Notes: generated by a model from the letters alone, not told the origin. 64,000 bases of DNA from Siderastrea siderea (GCA_964030785.1 OZ034977.1:31703652-31767651), one strand, 5' to 3'. Positions 24,643 through 38,262 are shown, numbered from the stretch's first letter. A program made the numbers and translations.

Positions 24643-27160
24643 GGCGCAGGCCAGAACTCAGTCTGGGCTGAAAATGTTAGCCCATTTTTTAATTTTCATT
24701 CAACCAGACTGGAACATTCATCCCGGCGAAAGATGCTGAAGTAAAACTATAATTTTAAAAGCATTTAAAGTGACTGAATAGTTTGCGTGCGCTTTGTCAT
24801 GGCGCGCTTAAGGATTGACAAAGACAAACATTGCGCCGATAAAGTGATCATATTATTTTGTTTTAAATGGATGGCAAAGTGGCGTTCCCTTTCTAAATAA
24901 CTCATTGTGTTGTTTGTGAAATGATTTTTTTTATCACTGAGAAAAAGGAAGTTAGTTCACAATGACCCCAACCCTTTTCAATGCTTTTGTTCTTCTTCAC
25001 CGAAACCCCATGAAATAACTCGTATGTGCACTTGGCAAAAAAAAAAAACGATTGTGTTAGTGAACTTTTTCGGAAATGTACCGATTTCTTGCGAACCACT
25101 CATTAGAATTTCACGGAATTTGGCAGAAAGATACTGTATCTTGGCATTGTCAGTGGTTGTCAGTCACCATCCGCGGCTTAAATTGCTGAGAGAAACACAA
25201 GGACATTTTTGCCCAGCCCTGGGAATGTAGTTGACTTTTGTCCCTCTGAAAACAAAAGCCAGTAATTTATGCTTGTTATGAAAGTTCAAGATGAAAATTG
25301 ACCCAACAAAACTATTTTATGGCCCTCCCCACTGTAATTTCTTTCTTTGTATACGTATGAATTACAAATGGAAGACTGGCAAAGATGTGTACTTGGAATA
25401 CTTATACCAGGAGAAGTCCAGATTTTATACTAGTCATCCAAAGCGGTCATTACCTCATTATTGTCGATACTATAATCCAAACTTTTGTTTCAAGGGTTGG
25501 CTAATTTATGTCTGCTTGCATGACATGCTAAAATAAATAACGTAAAACTACGAATAAAAATTCACTTTTGTATCGAGATCCGCGAATCCGCCATTGTTTT
25601 TTTTCTCAATTTCTGGTTCTATCAATCGGGAGAACTCAATTTTCGGGGCCACAGGGCTAAATCAGTTTTGAGGCTGTTCTCCCAGATTAAGAGAAAAGAG
25701 ACTAACATGGGTGTACATACGAATAGAATGGTCAAATAATATTGACAACGAGGTGTGGAGTATCCGGCAGACAGGAGCATCAACCTTATCGACAAATTAA
25801 ATGCCAACGACACTTTGGGTAGGCAGTGTAAACTGTTTCCATATACGTATCTGTACTGAAACACAAGGAGCTGTAGGGCTTCTGAACGGCTTTATGCAAA
25901 TCTTGTCCAAGAGTAGTGCAAGAACAAAAAAAATTCACCAAAACAACGTTTAAATTCTTCATCAACGAAACTTTTTACACTCAGCTGCTGACGTTTCAGC
26001 TGCAAAAGCTTCTAGGAGCCCGGAGAGACGAGGGGTGGCTGTATTTGCAGGCGATTGAATTTTGACTTTTGAGTCAAAGAAAAATTACAGGCATTTTCCT
26101 GTGGCACTGTTTATCATACCAGTTTAAATGAGGTTCCTTGAATAATTTCCTTAAATGACCATTTGTTGTGCTGTAATAATGGTCGTAACGTTCTAACTTT
26201 TAAGTTTAACGGATGAAATCCAAAATTGCGACAATTCAAACGAGAGCTATTGAACACTTCTCTATGCATGCTGCCGTGCATTATGCTGTACGATTGCAAG
26301 TTCATACTAGTATGCTTTAAGTTTGAGTTTTTTGGTCGGTAGGCTTCAGCCCCATTGTTCAAACCCTTTCCCTTTCAATTGCTAATTTCATCGAAATGGT
26401 ACCTCTTCCAATAAATTTTTACTAAAGACAATATACTCCTCGCTCTTCAGAACTGCATTCTCTATGCAAAATTGAAATGTACAAACTATGGCTCCTTAAA
26501 TACAGCGGTAGTAGCCTTTATGGCGAATACCATTTTAAAAAAGTAAGATTTCCAGCCTAATAAATATGTTCCTGTTGCCATTTACACTACAAAAAACGTC
26601 TTGCAGTCATGTTGAGCGTTGTCACTTGTAACTGTTTTCACTGTAATCTAAGCCATTCTTATTCTTTTCAATACAATAGTTGTTTAATTTAATATGAGTC
26701 TTGTTTACTGTATATTTCTATTCAACTTCAACGTTCATGATTCCGTCGCGATTTCCTCTGTTGATACTGGGCCTGAAAGTGTTACTCCCATTTACCATTA
26801 TTACATGCATGCTACACACCTACCATTCAATTACTATACAGCGGTTCTCAACGTTAATCGCATCTCCCAACCCACATCTCCGCCCGCACTTCCTAACCAT
26901 TGGTTACTGCTAGTAAAATAGTGAGTCCCGCTACTCTTTGGTATCGCTGCGAACGTTAAATATAGACCCATTTCGATGGGAACCTCACAGTATAGGCTAA
27001 TGAACGATGCAACCTCCCCCCCCCCCCGGGGGGGTTCCAGAGTCATAAGTTAAGGTTCAAAAGCTTAACGAACCTGTGGCTGAAATCGTATGAGGTGTGA
27101 GCATTCGAACTGTAAGTGAATTGTTTTTATTTTCAGAAATTTACTGTATTATATTTACTT
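24643..27160. other. Intergenic, downstream of the PAN-like exon
   Basis: Later exons of the minus-strand PAN-like gene should lie in or beyond this stretch, but none could be recognised. The open frames at 25291-25536, 25622-25864 and 26114-26362 show no domain. Confidence 0.45.
27016..27034. repeat. Poly-C/poly-G palindromic run
   Basis: Twelve C are followed directly by seven G, bounded by AACCT and TTCC. It can form a very GC-rich hairpin. Such runs are prone to sequencing and assembly error. Confidence 0.8.
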
Positions 27161-27227
27161 ATGGTTACTTAAAATTAAACTTGAATCTCTTGGAAACAAA
27201 ATTAGTAAAGCAGTGCGTTGCACTTAC

Positions 27228-27575
27228 CTTATGCAAGGTTTCAAAATCAACATCATAGAGGTCTGTTCCTGTTTTTCTGCGCACAACATTTGGATCAGTG
27301 TCAGTCCACTTGACGTCGTTGATCTCACATAAGTTGACGTCGTCGTTCTTTTGTTTCCGCTTAAAATTAAACGATTTGCACCTCGTATCTCTCAAGCAGG
27401 TATCGGCGCATTGATAAGGCGAAAGCACTGAAATTTCATACATTGAATGCCCCCATAGTTTTCTGTCCCTGTAAAGTTTGTCACTTAGAGATGGTTGGCT
27501 TGGGCAAGTTCCGCCGATTTCGTCGGCACATAAGAAAACAACAAAAACTGGAACCAATAATTGCACGTGGAGCAT
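27228..27575 (-). CDS. First exon of a secreted PAN/Apple-like domain protein
   Basis: ATG at 27575 opens a hydrophobic signal peptide (MLHVQLLVPVFVVFLCADE). A Cys-rich segment follows, with the spacing of a PAN/Apple module: Y-x-C-A-D-T-C-L-R-D, then C-K-S-F-N-F and a later C-E-I before D-V-K-W. PAN domains bind proteins or sugars in extracellular and matrix proteins. The exon ends at a strong donor, CATAAG|GTAAGTG (exon end 27228), after 116 codons in phase 0. Beyond the donor the frame runs into the intron. Downstream exons to the left were not found, so the full architecture and partners are unknown. The family call rests on Cys pattern and the typical C-x-S-F-N-F motif. Confidence 0.75.
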
Positions 27576-30500
27576 TTCAAAAGCTCCTTTTTTGAATAAC
27601 AGGCTTTCTTCTTGAGGTTTGGCTAGGCTAGCCGCATCATTTAGGTCGCAACGCTAATTCTTATAGTTACCTCGAAGGCAGACGAGTTTCCCGTTGGTCT
27701 CCTGCCGATGTCTTTGACCTATTTGTTATCATTAATCGAAATCTCATTTTCTTCCTTTAATTACATTTTAATCAAATAGAGTCGTTTTTTGGCTGAAACG
27801 TAAAGCTTCATCTGCATCTTTTTAATTAAAGTTCGTTTCAATAAAGGACATTGAATGTAACATAGATTAAGAAGGACAAACAAAGGAATTGAAGTGTTTC
27901 ATGGTTGTAGAATAAACATTCAAAATCTGAGATCACAATTTTGATGACGAGCTGTTTTGTCTGCTGAGCTTGAGTTTATTTAATTAGGATACAGTGGTTT
28001 TATTTGAAGCCTCATGTTTTTCTTACAATTTGGAAACATTTAATGCTATATGTGTAATGTGCTGTATGTAAGACTGATGTTTTAATAATTTTGGTTGACA
28101 GATATGCAGTCCCATTCTATTTGATGACAACGTCATATCCACTTTACAAAATGGATTTTTGGTAACAACGAGCGACGCAGTTTCGTTGTTGCGCAAGAGT
28201 TGCGATCTTATCAAAGAGATTAATGAGAATAAGCTTTAACGAAAAAGGACAATGCAAATACTAAATTGACAGCAAAGTGGCTTCTTCCACTTCCAACCGT
28301 AACTCTTAATTAAAAGTTTAAAATGATCATTTTGCTCCAATAACTGAAACAAAAACATTTTCAGATTTTGCTTTCTTTTAAATTGCCTATTAGGATTTAG
28401 TGTAAAGATCGTTTAAGGTTTCACAATAACATTAAATAAGTCTGTTAGTTGTGAATACGGTTTAAAGGCCTTTTAAGAAAAAAAACAAACAAAACAGGTT
28501 TTTTAACGTACATCAAAAAAAGAAAAAAAAAACTTTAAGTGCACCCGTCAAAGACCGTCAATGCCCCGGATATCACAAGCACTAACATCAGTCATTTCAT
28601 AGATTGCAAAATCGCTATTTCCAATTATTTAGCTTTGTGTATTTTGGCAATAGGTATACAAAAGTGCTTGTATTCATTGAGGCGCAATGTAGAGTTCAAC
28701 TTTTTCTTGGATAGTATCTTTGCTTGAGGGTAACCACAACTGAATTAAGTAATGTCAGCCCCAATCTCGTTCCCAGAGGCTGCATTCCTTTTGGTCAGCA
28801 CCAAGGATGCAAGGCCTCTGGGATAATCAATGTCAAAATGCTGACGAATCGAAATCTGATTGGCTACTAAAATTTACCGGAAGTCTACGAGTAAGAAGTT
28901 TCAAAACAGGAAACGAAAATGTCTTGCAATGATTTTGCTGGACGTTTTTCGATCACGTCAGAGACCGACAGTGGGAAAGAAATCAGAAAATGGGCTATAT
29001 AAACTCCCAAAGAATCGATAAATGCAGTCAAATTCACATTCATGTTAGAAAAGACGTAAAACAGGAACAAGTGTCGGTCGCATGATTACCTTGAGATACG
29101 TTGCAGCGGTTCTTGCCAAAAGCTGAATGAATACCCGCTTCAAGATAAATGACGGTCGAAGAAGCACAATTTTGGAATAATTCCTCTGATTTCCAGCTCT
29201 AAAGTATGGTTTATGGACAATGGTGGCTTGAAAAAGCGGATGGAAGCTGTCAGTCTTTCCAGTGCAGTCGCAGAAGTTAAAATAAGCGGCTTTGTGTTAA
29301 GAATCCGTTCACTCTGCGGGGTCATGTGCGAGTTTGATGGAGAAGACAGGATTTAAGCTTATTTTGTTGAACTGGAGCAGATAATCTCACTGTTGCTGAC
29401 AAGTGAATGGTGGATTGACTTCTTGAATTACGTGGTGCAGAAACTGGTGCAGCGGCCAGACAGGATGACAAAAACAACGAGAACAGCGATCCTGTTTATT
29501 TTTGCAAGACATCGCATCTGTCGTATTTGTAAGCTTTGAAAGTTTGCAGCTGGCAGGACTAGTAAACCTCTTCGAGTGTAGGTAAAAGGTCTTTCTTTAG
29601 TATTAAATTATTTTCACTATCAACTTTCATTGTCTTTGTAAGAAATCGTCCATCCTTGATTGTGATAGATTTTCAATGTTTCTAGCCGTACTAAAAAGTG
29701 GCTGTTTAGTTTGCCTTGATTCACTGAGTTGAATTATTTACAGACCTGTGATGCTCGTTAATAAATTGTACCTAAGTCATTTTGTTGTGTTTATTCTATG
29801 TAATGTTTTAGTATTTCGGCAAACGAGCTTTCCGGTACAAAACCTATACCGTTGTAAAATATTTACCGACGTAGTGGTGGAGAAAACACAACACCAGCAC
29901 AGTTGAAAGGAGAACACAACACAACGCCAGCTCGGGTACGTTTCATAAATGACTTCTCGACTTTGTCCAAGACCGCTTAATAGCAACAGTACAGTTGATT
30001 TGCTTTATGTCTTCCTTAATAAATAAGCAGTCGGACTGTGCTCAGGTAAACTTTTCAAACTAGTAAACTTGCAAAACACAAAAAGGTTCAACACACTATT
30101 TGACTGCTAAATGAACCTCGCCCATGACTACAATATCAATTTTGTAAAGGGCCGTAAGATGTGAAATAAAATTTGGGTCGGCACTTCAAACTCTTCGACA
30201 ATGGCTACGTTTTGAGTACCCTTGAAAACTTTCATGTTTGATATTTGTTCGTCGATCAAAAAGTTTAATGAGGATACGACCTACAATAAAAGAATTAATT
30301 TTCTCTTCACCACTTTTGCTAAAAAACACACACACATTCAGTCACAAACGCATGGAGGTAGCCAGTCACTGAGAGATCTTCCATATTCAGCTGGCAGTAC
30401 ACAAATGGTATCTTTACCCTCAACAACAACAGTCTTCAACGCCTCATATTGGCGTTCTTTTCATTAGAGGTCCTGTCTCTTTTCTGAATTGAATTTTCTA

Positions 30501-31750
30501 ACGTGAAGTGAACAAATTTAAACAAATATTATAAAAACCGGGGCGGCCATCTTCGCAAGTCTGCGAGCGAGGATTTTTTTTTATTTTCACGCGAGTCTCA
30601 CGTGAATGTCAAAGGCGCCAAAAACAAAAGGACGTCCTAATATTTCACGCCTTTTTGGTCTTTACACGACCCATAACGCATGCTCAGTTCAAAATCTGCT
30701 GCACATGTGCTTTAAAAAACTGGAAGCCGCAAAAGTGGCATCCGGTTTTTGACATCACGAGCCAGAGAGAACCGGAAGTTTAAAAATTCTCAAGGTCTGG
30801 TTGCTAGGGAGTGACGTCATGGGCTTGCAAGTTAGCCGTCACCGTATTTGACTTGCGGTTTCACACCCGCAGGGTTTCTATCGGGCTCTTTTGACTTAAA
30901 GTTCTAAAGAGGTTGGATTTCATAAATATTTTGACAAGAGCGGTAAAATTCGATTATTCAATCTTTCACTCCTTTCCTTCTGCGAATGGATGCTTTCGAT
31001 AATCGGCGGGTTCGAGCTCTCTACAAGCACTTCAGGGAGTGTTTTTAACTAAATTAGAAGATGTGTGAAATGTGGCGTTTCCGCCCTGAGTGTAGTCCGT
31101 TCACTGGCAAGTTTTATGAACGAAGTGGCCAAGTACCAGCTCGCAGACGTGGCGGGCTTTCTGATCTTTCTGATCGGAGAGTTACCAAAGAAGAGCTGTT
31201 TCTTATTTGGTGTTGCTTTTGCCATTCCGCGTTACAAATGTAAAGCAAGCATAGCGTGGTATCGGCGAAAATTACCTACAAACAATGCAGTACAGACTAC
31301 AAATCACTACGGCGAAAAGTCTTCAGGTAATGGAAGGAATCCACTGTAACATGTAACTGGTAGTCTAGCGAAATAACCGTACAACGAGGTAAGTTATTCC
31401 TTCGATCGTTTCTTTAGATAAGGTAAACGCTTGCGTCCGCTCGCTCGCAATCTCTCCTTTCAGCGATAATCGGGCGAAAAAAACACAGCAGCAGCGAGCG
31501 CCAAAATCGCCTGCCGCGTGGAAACGTGGGCCGCGCGTGATGAGCTGCCGCTGTAAGCGCACGCCACGTTTATATTTATTTTTAAAGAAAAGTAGCTCTT
31601 TCACAAATGCGGTTTTCAAAGAGGTCCTTAACGAAATAAATAAACTAAACATCAATGAACTCTTTCGTAAGAAAATAAACAAGTAAACAAGAAGCCCTGT
31701 TATACACTCTGTAGTAAAAATAACATAACTGAGTTGACACGCGCATTTGA
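27576..31750. other. Intergenic, no supported gene
   Basis: This is upstream of the PAN-like exon. It contains a hairpin at 28771-28823 and GC-richer repeat-like DNA at 30530-31550. A block at about 31480-31545 (GCGAGCGCCAAAATCGCCTG) is repeated in the same orientation at about 33440-33490, beyond the 113-bp array. Minus frame 31365-31844 crosses this repeat and is not credible as a gene. Confidence 0.45.
28771..28823. repeat. Short hairpin, 53 bp
   Basis: TCCCAGAGGC...GCATTCCTTTTGGT pairs with ACCAAGGATGC...GCCTCTGGGA around a short loop. This resembles a solitary MITE terminus or very short foldback. Confidence 0.6.
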
Positions 31751-31766
31751 ATACCTTTTCTCGTTT

Positions 31767-32949
31767 ACCCAGGTTGGAGTCCATAGCATCACCGTATGCC
31801 AGAGCGCTTCTGGGATATGCAACATAATAAACATTTTGAGACAAAATTTAAGAGAAATGTTGTTTATCTTTTCCTGGCTCACCCAGGTTGAAGTCCATGG
31901 CATCAACGTATGCCTGAGCGCTGCTGGGATATGTAACATAACAAACATTTTAAGACAGAATTTTACACAAATGTTGATATCTTTTCCTGCTCACCCAGGT
32001 TGGAGTCCATGGCATCAACGTATGCCTGAGCGCTTCTGGGATATGCAACATAGCAAACATTTTGAGACAGAATTTTAGACAAATGTTGATATCTTTTCCT
32101 GGTTCACCCAGGTTGGAGTCCATGGCATCACCGTATGCCTGAGCGCTTCTGGGATATGCAACATAGCAAACATTTTAAGACAGAATTTTAGACAAATGTT
32201 GATATCTTTTCCTGGTTCACCCAGGTTGGAGTCCTTGGCATCACCGTATGCCTGAGCGCCTCTGGGATATGCAACATAACAAACATTTTGAGACAGAAGT
32301 TAAGACAAATGTTGATATCTTTTCCTGGTCCACCTAGGTTGGAGTCCTTGGCATCACCGTATGTCTGAGCGCTTCTGGGATATGCAACATAACAAACATT
32401 TTAAGACAGAATTTTAGACAAATGTTGATATCTTTTCCTGGTTCACCCAGGTTGGAGTCCATGGCATCAACGTATGCCTGAGCGCTTCTGGGATATGCAA
32501 CATAACAAACATTTTGAGACAGAATTTTAGACAAATGTTGATATCTTTTCCTGGTTCATCCAGGTTGGAGTCCATGGCATCACCGTATGCCTGAGCGCTT
32601 CTGGGATATGCAACATAACAAACATTTTGAGACAGAAGTTAAGACAAATGTTGATATCTTTTCCTGGTCCACCCAGGTTGGAGTCCTTGGCATCACCGTA
32701 TGCCTGAGCGCTTCTGGGATATGCAACATAACAAACATTTTGAGACAGAATTTTAGACAAATGTTGATATCTTTTCCTGGTTCACCCAGGTTGGAGTCCT
32801 TGGCATCACCGTATGCCTGAGCGCTTCTGGGATATGCAACATAACAAACATTTTGAGACAGAATTTTAGACAAATGTCGTACATCCTTTCTGGTTTACCC
32901 AAGTTGGAGTCCTGACATCACCGTATGCCTAGAGGCACTTCCGGGATAA
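31767..32949. repeat. Tandem array, 113-bp unit, about 10-11 copies
   Basis: The phrase AGGTTGGAGTCC recurs near 31771, 31888, 31999, 32111, 32224, 32337, 32450, 32564, 32677, 32790 and 32902, a period of 113 bp in the inner copies. The first and last copies are the most diverged. Open frames on both strands cross one to two units (for example 32527-32760 and 32580-32873, minus) because the unit is poor in stops. 113 is not a multiple of three, so each unit changes frame and a coding repeat is unlikely. No spacer structure of a CRISPR is present. Confidence 0.9.
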
Positions 32950-34131
32950 AAGTCACACATTCTCCGTACTTTTTCTGAAGAATCGCCCTCCAATTTAATG
33001 GGAAAAAAGTGATTCTTGTCTTATTATCAATAACCCCCCTCCCCCAAAAACAATCCTACCTCAAAGATAAGCCCCAGAAAAAACGGTTTGGAATTATTGT
33101 CTTTTTTTATTATCGCAAGCAAAGCCTGTGTATTTCACGCCCGCCTGCTTAAAGGTCACTTTGTTTTCTTTTGACTAAATATTTCCTTTTTCTGATGCTT
33201 GTCCTATTCTCAGTGCACCAAAAGAACCCCCAAACACTTCAGTTAGTCAGGAGCCCTACGCTGTCAAATGTTGTCCGTATTTCGCAAGTTGGAACCGGAA
33301 TAAAATTGGAGGTGCTTATAATTATTCCGGTGCGGCTTTCGAACCGGTGTGAGTTTATTTTGGTTCGCTCTGTATTTATTTTACATGATAGCGGAAAGTA
33401 CACAAGAAGACATAGCACAAAGGACACGCGAGAGACACGAGCGAGCGCGAAAATCGCCTGGGGCGCGAAAACGTGATGCGCGCGTTATGAGCATGTGTCA
33501 GGGTGTTCTTTTTGCCTGACTATTCTTGAGTGAAAAGAGACTGCTCGTAGTCTAGATACTGGTCCAGAATCCTATGTCGGTAAAATTCAGTCTTTGTCTT
33601 ACTATTTCATGACAGAATGAGCTCATCGTCGCAAAAATGGAATATGTAAACGCGGTATAAATCTCCTACCGGAAAAGGATAATATGAGCTCGTCTGGAAG
33701 AAATTTAAACGGCTGATAATTTCACGTAGTATTTCAGCGTTGATATCCTTGTTTCAGGCTTTGCCGATCGAGTGAAGCGGGATGAATTTTTTAATTATTT
33801 TGCAGCACAACTAACGCCAGGACAGTGTGCTTGAGTAAAGTGTAGTTTTTTCGATTTGCCGATGGAGATCCGTCGCGTGGTCAACAGCCTAAATCTTTCT
33901 TCTTCAAGGCTATACGTTTTTAAGCGATTTCCTGCCACACCGCAATTAAAACCTGTTTATGTATCTCTCAAACGCCATGAATAACATTAGATTCAATTAA
34001 AACAAGAAAGAAAGAATTTCACGCTTAAAGATTATAACACATTCGCGCGAAAATTAACGCCTAAGTGGAACAGAAACGATCATCAAAACTGATTTAATTA
34101 CATTGGAATGCTAGTAAGTTACTGGGCTTCA

Positions 34132-34168
34132 CGCAGAGATACGTGTCTTTAAGACACGTATCTCTGCG
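34132..34168. repeat. Perfect 18-bp inverted repeat with one-base centre
   Basis: CGCAGAGATACGTGTCTT, one T, then AAGACACGTATCTCTGCG. It is a perfect hairpin. The following 120 bp contain a CTCTGGGGACGAGATT phrase that looks like dispersed-repeat DNA, so this may be part of a decayed element. Confidence 0.9.
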
Positions 34169-36519
34169 GGATCCCAAGGTAATTTTTGGTTGCTAAGAGC
34201 GTCTGGCTCGTTATGTATCCCAGAGTCCGTGACATTTCGATCCCGCTGACCGTAAATGCGCGCGGGCTCTGGGGACGAGATTGTGTCAGCCCCTGCAAGA
34301 GCGTCTAATCCGTTCAACTGCATTGCGCATCCTTTCTGCGCATACTTTTTTGAGTGATTAGCGCGCACGTTCAGAACTTGGTAGCTTTTTCTTGGAAACT
34401 GATCTGTTCAGAGAAATAAATGGTCGTTTTCTCCTAAATGAGATAGGTGAGCCCCCTTTTTTAATGCACAAATTTAAATGGCTTACGGTTGAGTACCATT
34501 ACTAAGAAAAGTTAAAAACCTCTGCTATGAGATATTTTTATTTGAATGCCAAGAAGAACACCTCTATATGTACAGCAGCAATTTCTTTAGTTTCTTTCAT
34601 AATCTTAATTCCTGATCAACTAAAATAGTATACAATGCAAGATATATGTCCATTTTGTTGAATGCTCCAATATTTCAGTGGAAGCAATGACTTTTTAAAA
34701 GAAGTTATAGTTCTCATTTCTGATTACTAGAAAAATATTTATCAACTGGACTGAGTTTTAGAAAATTTTAAATATTCTTTCTAATTCGATGGAATCAACT
34801 TACATTGTAATGACGCTGTATTTTGTAATACGCGCAGTAAATTGTAATTTTAACAGTCATCACACTTTCTGAGGCGTACCTTAATAAACCGAGTTGCTGC
34901 AAAGTGTATCAACGCATTGCCACATTCTGTGGTAAGATCTACTTAGAAATGTCATTTTTGTCATTCGGTAGATAAACGTCTCGTTTATTTCAGTACTAGT
35001 CAAATCATTCTGTATGAAAAAGCTCTTTTGAGCTTAACGAACGGGCTTGGTGATATCACATAGCACCCCTGAGTACTAGTGTTCTAGAAGAAAAGTTTGG
35101 AATAATTAGAGAAGGCTTTCCGTACGGTTATGTAACTCTGTTGAAGTTCAGGAGTTCGCAGTGAAGTAAGGAGGAAGGTGAGAGCAAACGAAAAAGGCGA
35201 ATTAAAATCAGAAGATAGCCCTGACGTAAACTGGCTGTCGAAATGTTCCCAAAAATTCACTGATTGTATGTAGTTTAACAGAGACGCAGGTGTGGCCGCT
35301 AGTGGCCTGGGGCTGTTTAATAACGGCACTATCGCGAATTCATTAACATATCAGCGATTTGAACTAAACTATAGAGCTCCGTAAAAAGGGACTAGCAGAA
35401 AAACCACGACAAATTAAAATTCTACCAAGACTTTAACCCTTTAATAAGTTGCTTTAATATGCTTGCATCATGTACATCTTAGGCTAACTGAGAATGATAC
35501 AGAAGATTTTGTTCTCACTATTTTTATCAAGTCCAAGTCAAACTCTTATCAACATTAAAATTTAGGCTAACGTAATGCATTGCTTGATGTGAAAGTATCC
35601 CTTTCTTAATATAGCGATTAGCATATTCGACCAGGTACACAACATGAAATCCTTTTCATGTCCGTTGGACTTCCTATAACGTTCCTTAAGTAACTGGTGG
35701 AAACAAAGTAACCAGAGCAACATAAAAAGTACAAAGAACATTTCCATCGATACTGAAGTTATCTTTTCTTCCTAAATATAAGTGATAATATAGGCTACTT
35801 ACGGTGTACTAAAAACGTAGAACACAATTATCCAAGCTTATCCAGGTACCGCCTTTTCCCACAAATTGCGAGTGGAACGTGCTAAAATGTCATGCCATAT
35901 TTCAACTAACACCATCTCAACAATAGATCAGTCTTCTATCCTGACTAGCACATGGTCTCTTAAAACAGACTGTCTAAAAAGCAATTATCACAAGAAATAT
36001 TACGAATTTGGAAAGAAACACGAAGAGCGAAGAAATAGCACCAAAATGATCAAAAGTAAGGAAGAAAGTCATTAGCAGGAAAAGACTGATGAGCGGTAGC
36101 GACTTTGAGGTGAAGAACCAGTGTAAGAAAATTGATGTACACATCGTCATTGCAACCTTTACTTTAGGTAAAGATTAACTCCTAGCAACAAATAAAGCGA
36201 CGATTATTACATATTTATATAAAACATATATCTTAAAACCTTGCTAAACCTAAATCTAAAACTGCGGGCGAACTATCATAAACGTTGCAATGGTCAGAAA
36301 CTCTACAGCATTACATTTTAAACTTGTACACTTAGTACCCTAACGAATCACAAAATACTCAGTACCAAGTATGAAGAGTACAATTTAGCGACAGTTTTGA
36401 TAACGATAGGCTTGTACTTAAACAATTCACAGTAACCGTTTAATAATCTTGCGACTTGATCGTGCCCTTGCTTATTGAGTTAGGTTGGATTTGTTTGTAG
36501 CAAGGCGGGTAGTTATCGC

Positions 36520-36820
36520 CTTCAACATAATCCAACATTATTGAATACAGCTTTGTTGTACGAACTTGGTCCGATCGCAATCAAGCTTTGTTCAACACCT
36601 TTCATCATCATTCATCAGCTTGTGTTGAACGGTGCTGAATTCCGTTTGGCCAAAGACCAAAATCAAATGGATCCAACATCATCGAAGATTGCTGAATGCA
36701 ACTTTGTTGTACGATGTTGAGCGAGGTGGCCAAACAAAATCAACCTTATTTATCACACCTCAGAACAAAAGAACAGTCAACATCACTCAACAGGTGGCCA
36801 ATCGGGGTTAGATATACTTA
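36520..36820. repeat. TTCAACA/TGTTGAA-rich dispersed repeat fragment
   Basis: Same composition and phrases (CCAACAT, TTGTTGTACGA, GTTGAACGG) as the block at 17690-18080. Internal sub-repeats are visible, such as CTTTGTTGTACGA twice. No termini were found. Confidence 0.4.
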
Positions 36821-37410
36821 ATCAATTCAGAAGCGTTCAAAGGTGTTAAATGGAAACGATGAATCTTTTTCTGAAGGCCTAATGCGACAGCTGTAAGCGT
36901 ATGCTACAATGCTAAAAAGAAACCAGTTAATTGGACCGAGAAGAGTCCAATTCAGGGACTAATCTGGGACAAATAAACTCAAATCGACCGAGGGCGTAGA
37001 GCAAGGGCGAGCACAATTACTAAATACCCCTAAATTTTACAATAAATTAGTTCAAAAACCAATTAATGGTATCAATTACAAAATCCGAGTCAAGGAAGTA
37101 TATGAAAACTCCTTTTTACTTAAATATCTAGGTTTTTTAAAAATAAATAAGCCCCTTCCGGCGGCTGGCGCAGTAGCGAAGCTTCTACGCCAACTGTGAA
37201 ATTTTTAGGACAATTTTTCTGCTAAGGGCTTTGTCATCCAATATTCCAGCAAGCCAGGGAGGAATTTATTCATTTTATGACCCTCTGATTAATTCCTGCA
37301 ACGCGTATGCTTTATTGTTGTAAAGAAAAAGCATTCAGTGAGGGTCACAGCACTGAAAAGTTAAAACTTGAAAAAGTGACTTCCTGTCTTGTTTTTCTTT
37401 CGTCAATAAA

Positions 37411-37495
37411 ATTGGACGACGGATATAAAATCGGACGACAGGTATCGCCTGGTACCTGCGTCCGATTTTGTACCACCTGACGTTTTTCGTCCAAT
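37411..37495. repeat. Foldback hairpin, about 40-bp arms
   Basis: ATTGGACGAC...AAAATCGGACGACAGGTA pairs with TACCTGCGTCCGATTTT...TCGTCCAAT around an 8-base loop. It lies 460 bp past the stop codon of channel gene 1 and could be a solitary MITE. Confidence 0.75.
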
Positions 37496-37953
37496 GGGTG
37501 CGCGCGAAAATTAAGCGGTGGATTATAGTTGCGTATATTCTATCGCATCCGATTTGCGAAGTGTGTACAGATTGATCAAGAGTTCAATTCCTATCAGTGA
37601 CAGATGTTTTTCTCTGTAATCCCATGTTTGTGACAAAGTGGATAGAGTTCATTTGAACTTGATTAGTTTTGCAAAAATTAAAGAAACAGCACGACAGAAT
37701 CTGTTTAAGTGTATGATATCTCTAATTATCTGAGTGCATCTGATTAAACTGCGCCCGGGTGTATAGGGGTCATTTTTATAAAAGCTATTCACCCTCTCAA
37801 TTTCAAAACAGCTTACAGTGGACACCCACGTGACTGTGCTCCAATTATAAACAAGCACGCGTTAAGGGAGCGTTTTGTTGCAACTAACAATATTATTGGT
37901 GAGTTCTCACCAAGCATAAAACTACACAAATCCTAATTACCGGCGCATCAGAT

Positions 37954-38262
37954 TTATGAATACCTAATCCAGTAGCCAAGAGTATAACTCGCAAAGGCAA
38001 TTGGAAAGAGAATCCGAGACATCTGATCAATCTGCAAGGCTATCTTTTTGTTTCTGCGCAAAACCATCTCGTGGCATTCCCTTTCTTCCTTCTTTCTTAT
38101 GTCTTCTAAAGACATGGGCAGTGAGTGGTCCGTTAACGTGATGTTCATATTGAGTTCAGCGGATTGGCCTCCATCCGGGGATTTATATCTTGTTCCAGTT
38201 TCCCTGTTTCTTTTGCGCGTTTTGAGAGATGGCAGTAACTTAGATTTGAGAGAGTGACAAAT
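37954..38262 (-). CDS. Channel gene 1, last exon (loop and M4)
   Basis: The acceptor CTTTTGCAG|ATTTGT joins in phase 0. The exon encodes a basic cytoplasmic loop and M4 (RILFPIAFASYTLGYWIRYS, then stop). Confidence 0.9.
   Translation of the reverse strand: MCHSLKSKLLPSLKTRKRNRETGTRYKSPDGGQSAELNMNITLTDHSLPMSLEDIRKKEERECHEMVLRRNKKIALQIDQMSRILFPIAFASYTLGYWIRYS

Larger units (their letters stand above)
32950..37400. other. Intergenic downstream of the channel genes
   Basis: No gene is supported. It holds a repeat-like block near 33430-33490, a 37-bp palindrome at 34132-34168, and a TTCAACA-rich block at 36520-36820 like that at 17.7 kb. The 101-residue frame at 33171-33476 lies largely in the dispersed repeat. 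Confidence 0.45.

Noticed and set aside
32334..32873. Protein-coding repeats on the minus strand of the 113-bp array
   Set aside because: The unit is not a multiple of three, so frames rotate. There is no splice context or start region.
31767..32949. CRISPR-like array
   Set aside because: The repeats are contiguous 113-bp units without unique spacers, in a eukaryotic context.
33171..33476. 101-residue plus-strand frame with a hydrophobic start
   Set aside because: Its second half is the dispersed repeat also seen near 31.5 kb. No splice sites or domain.
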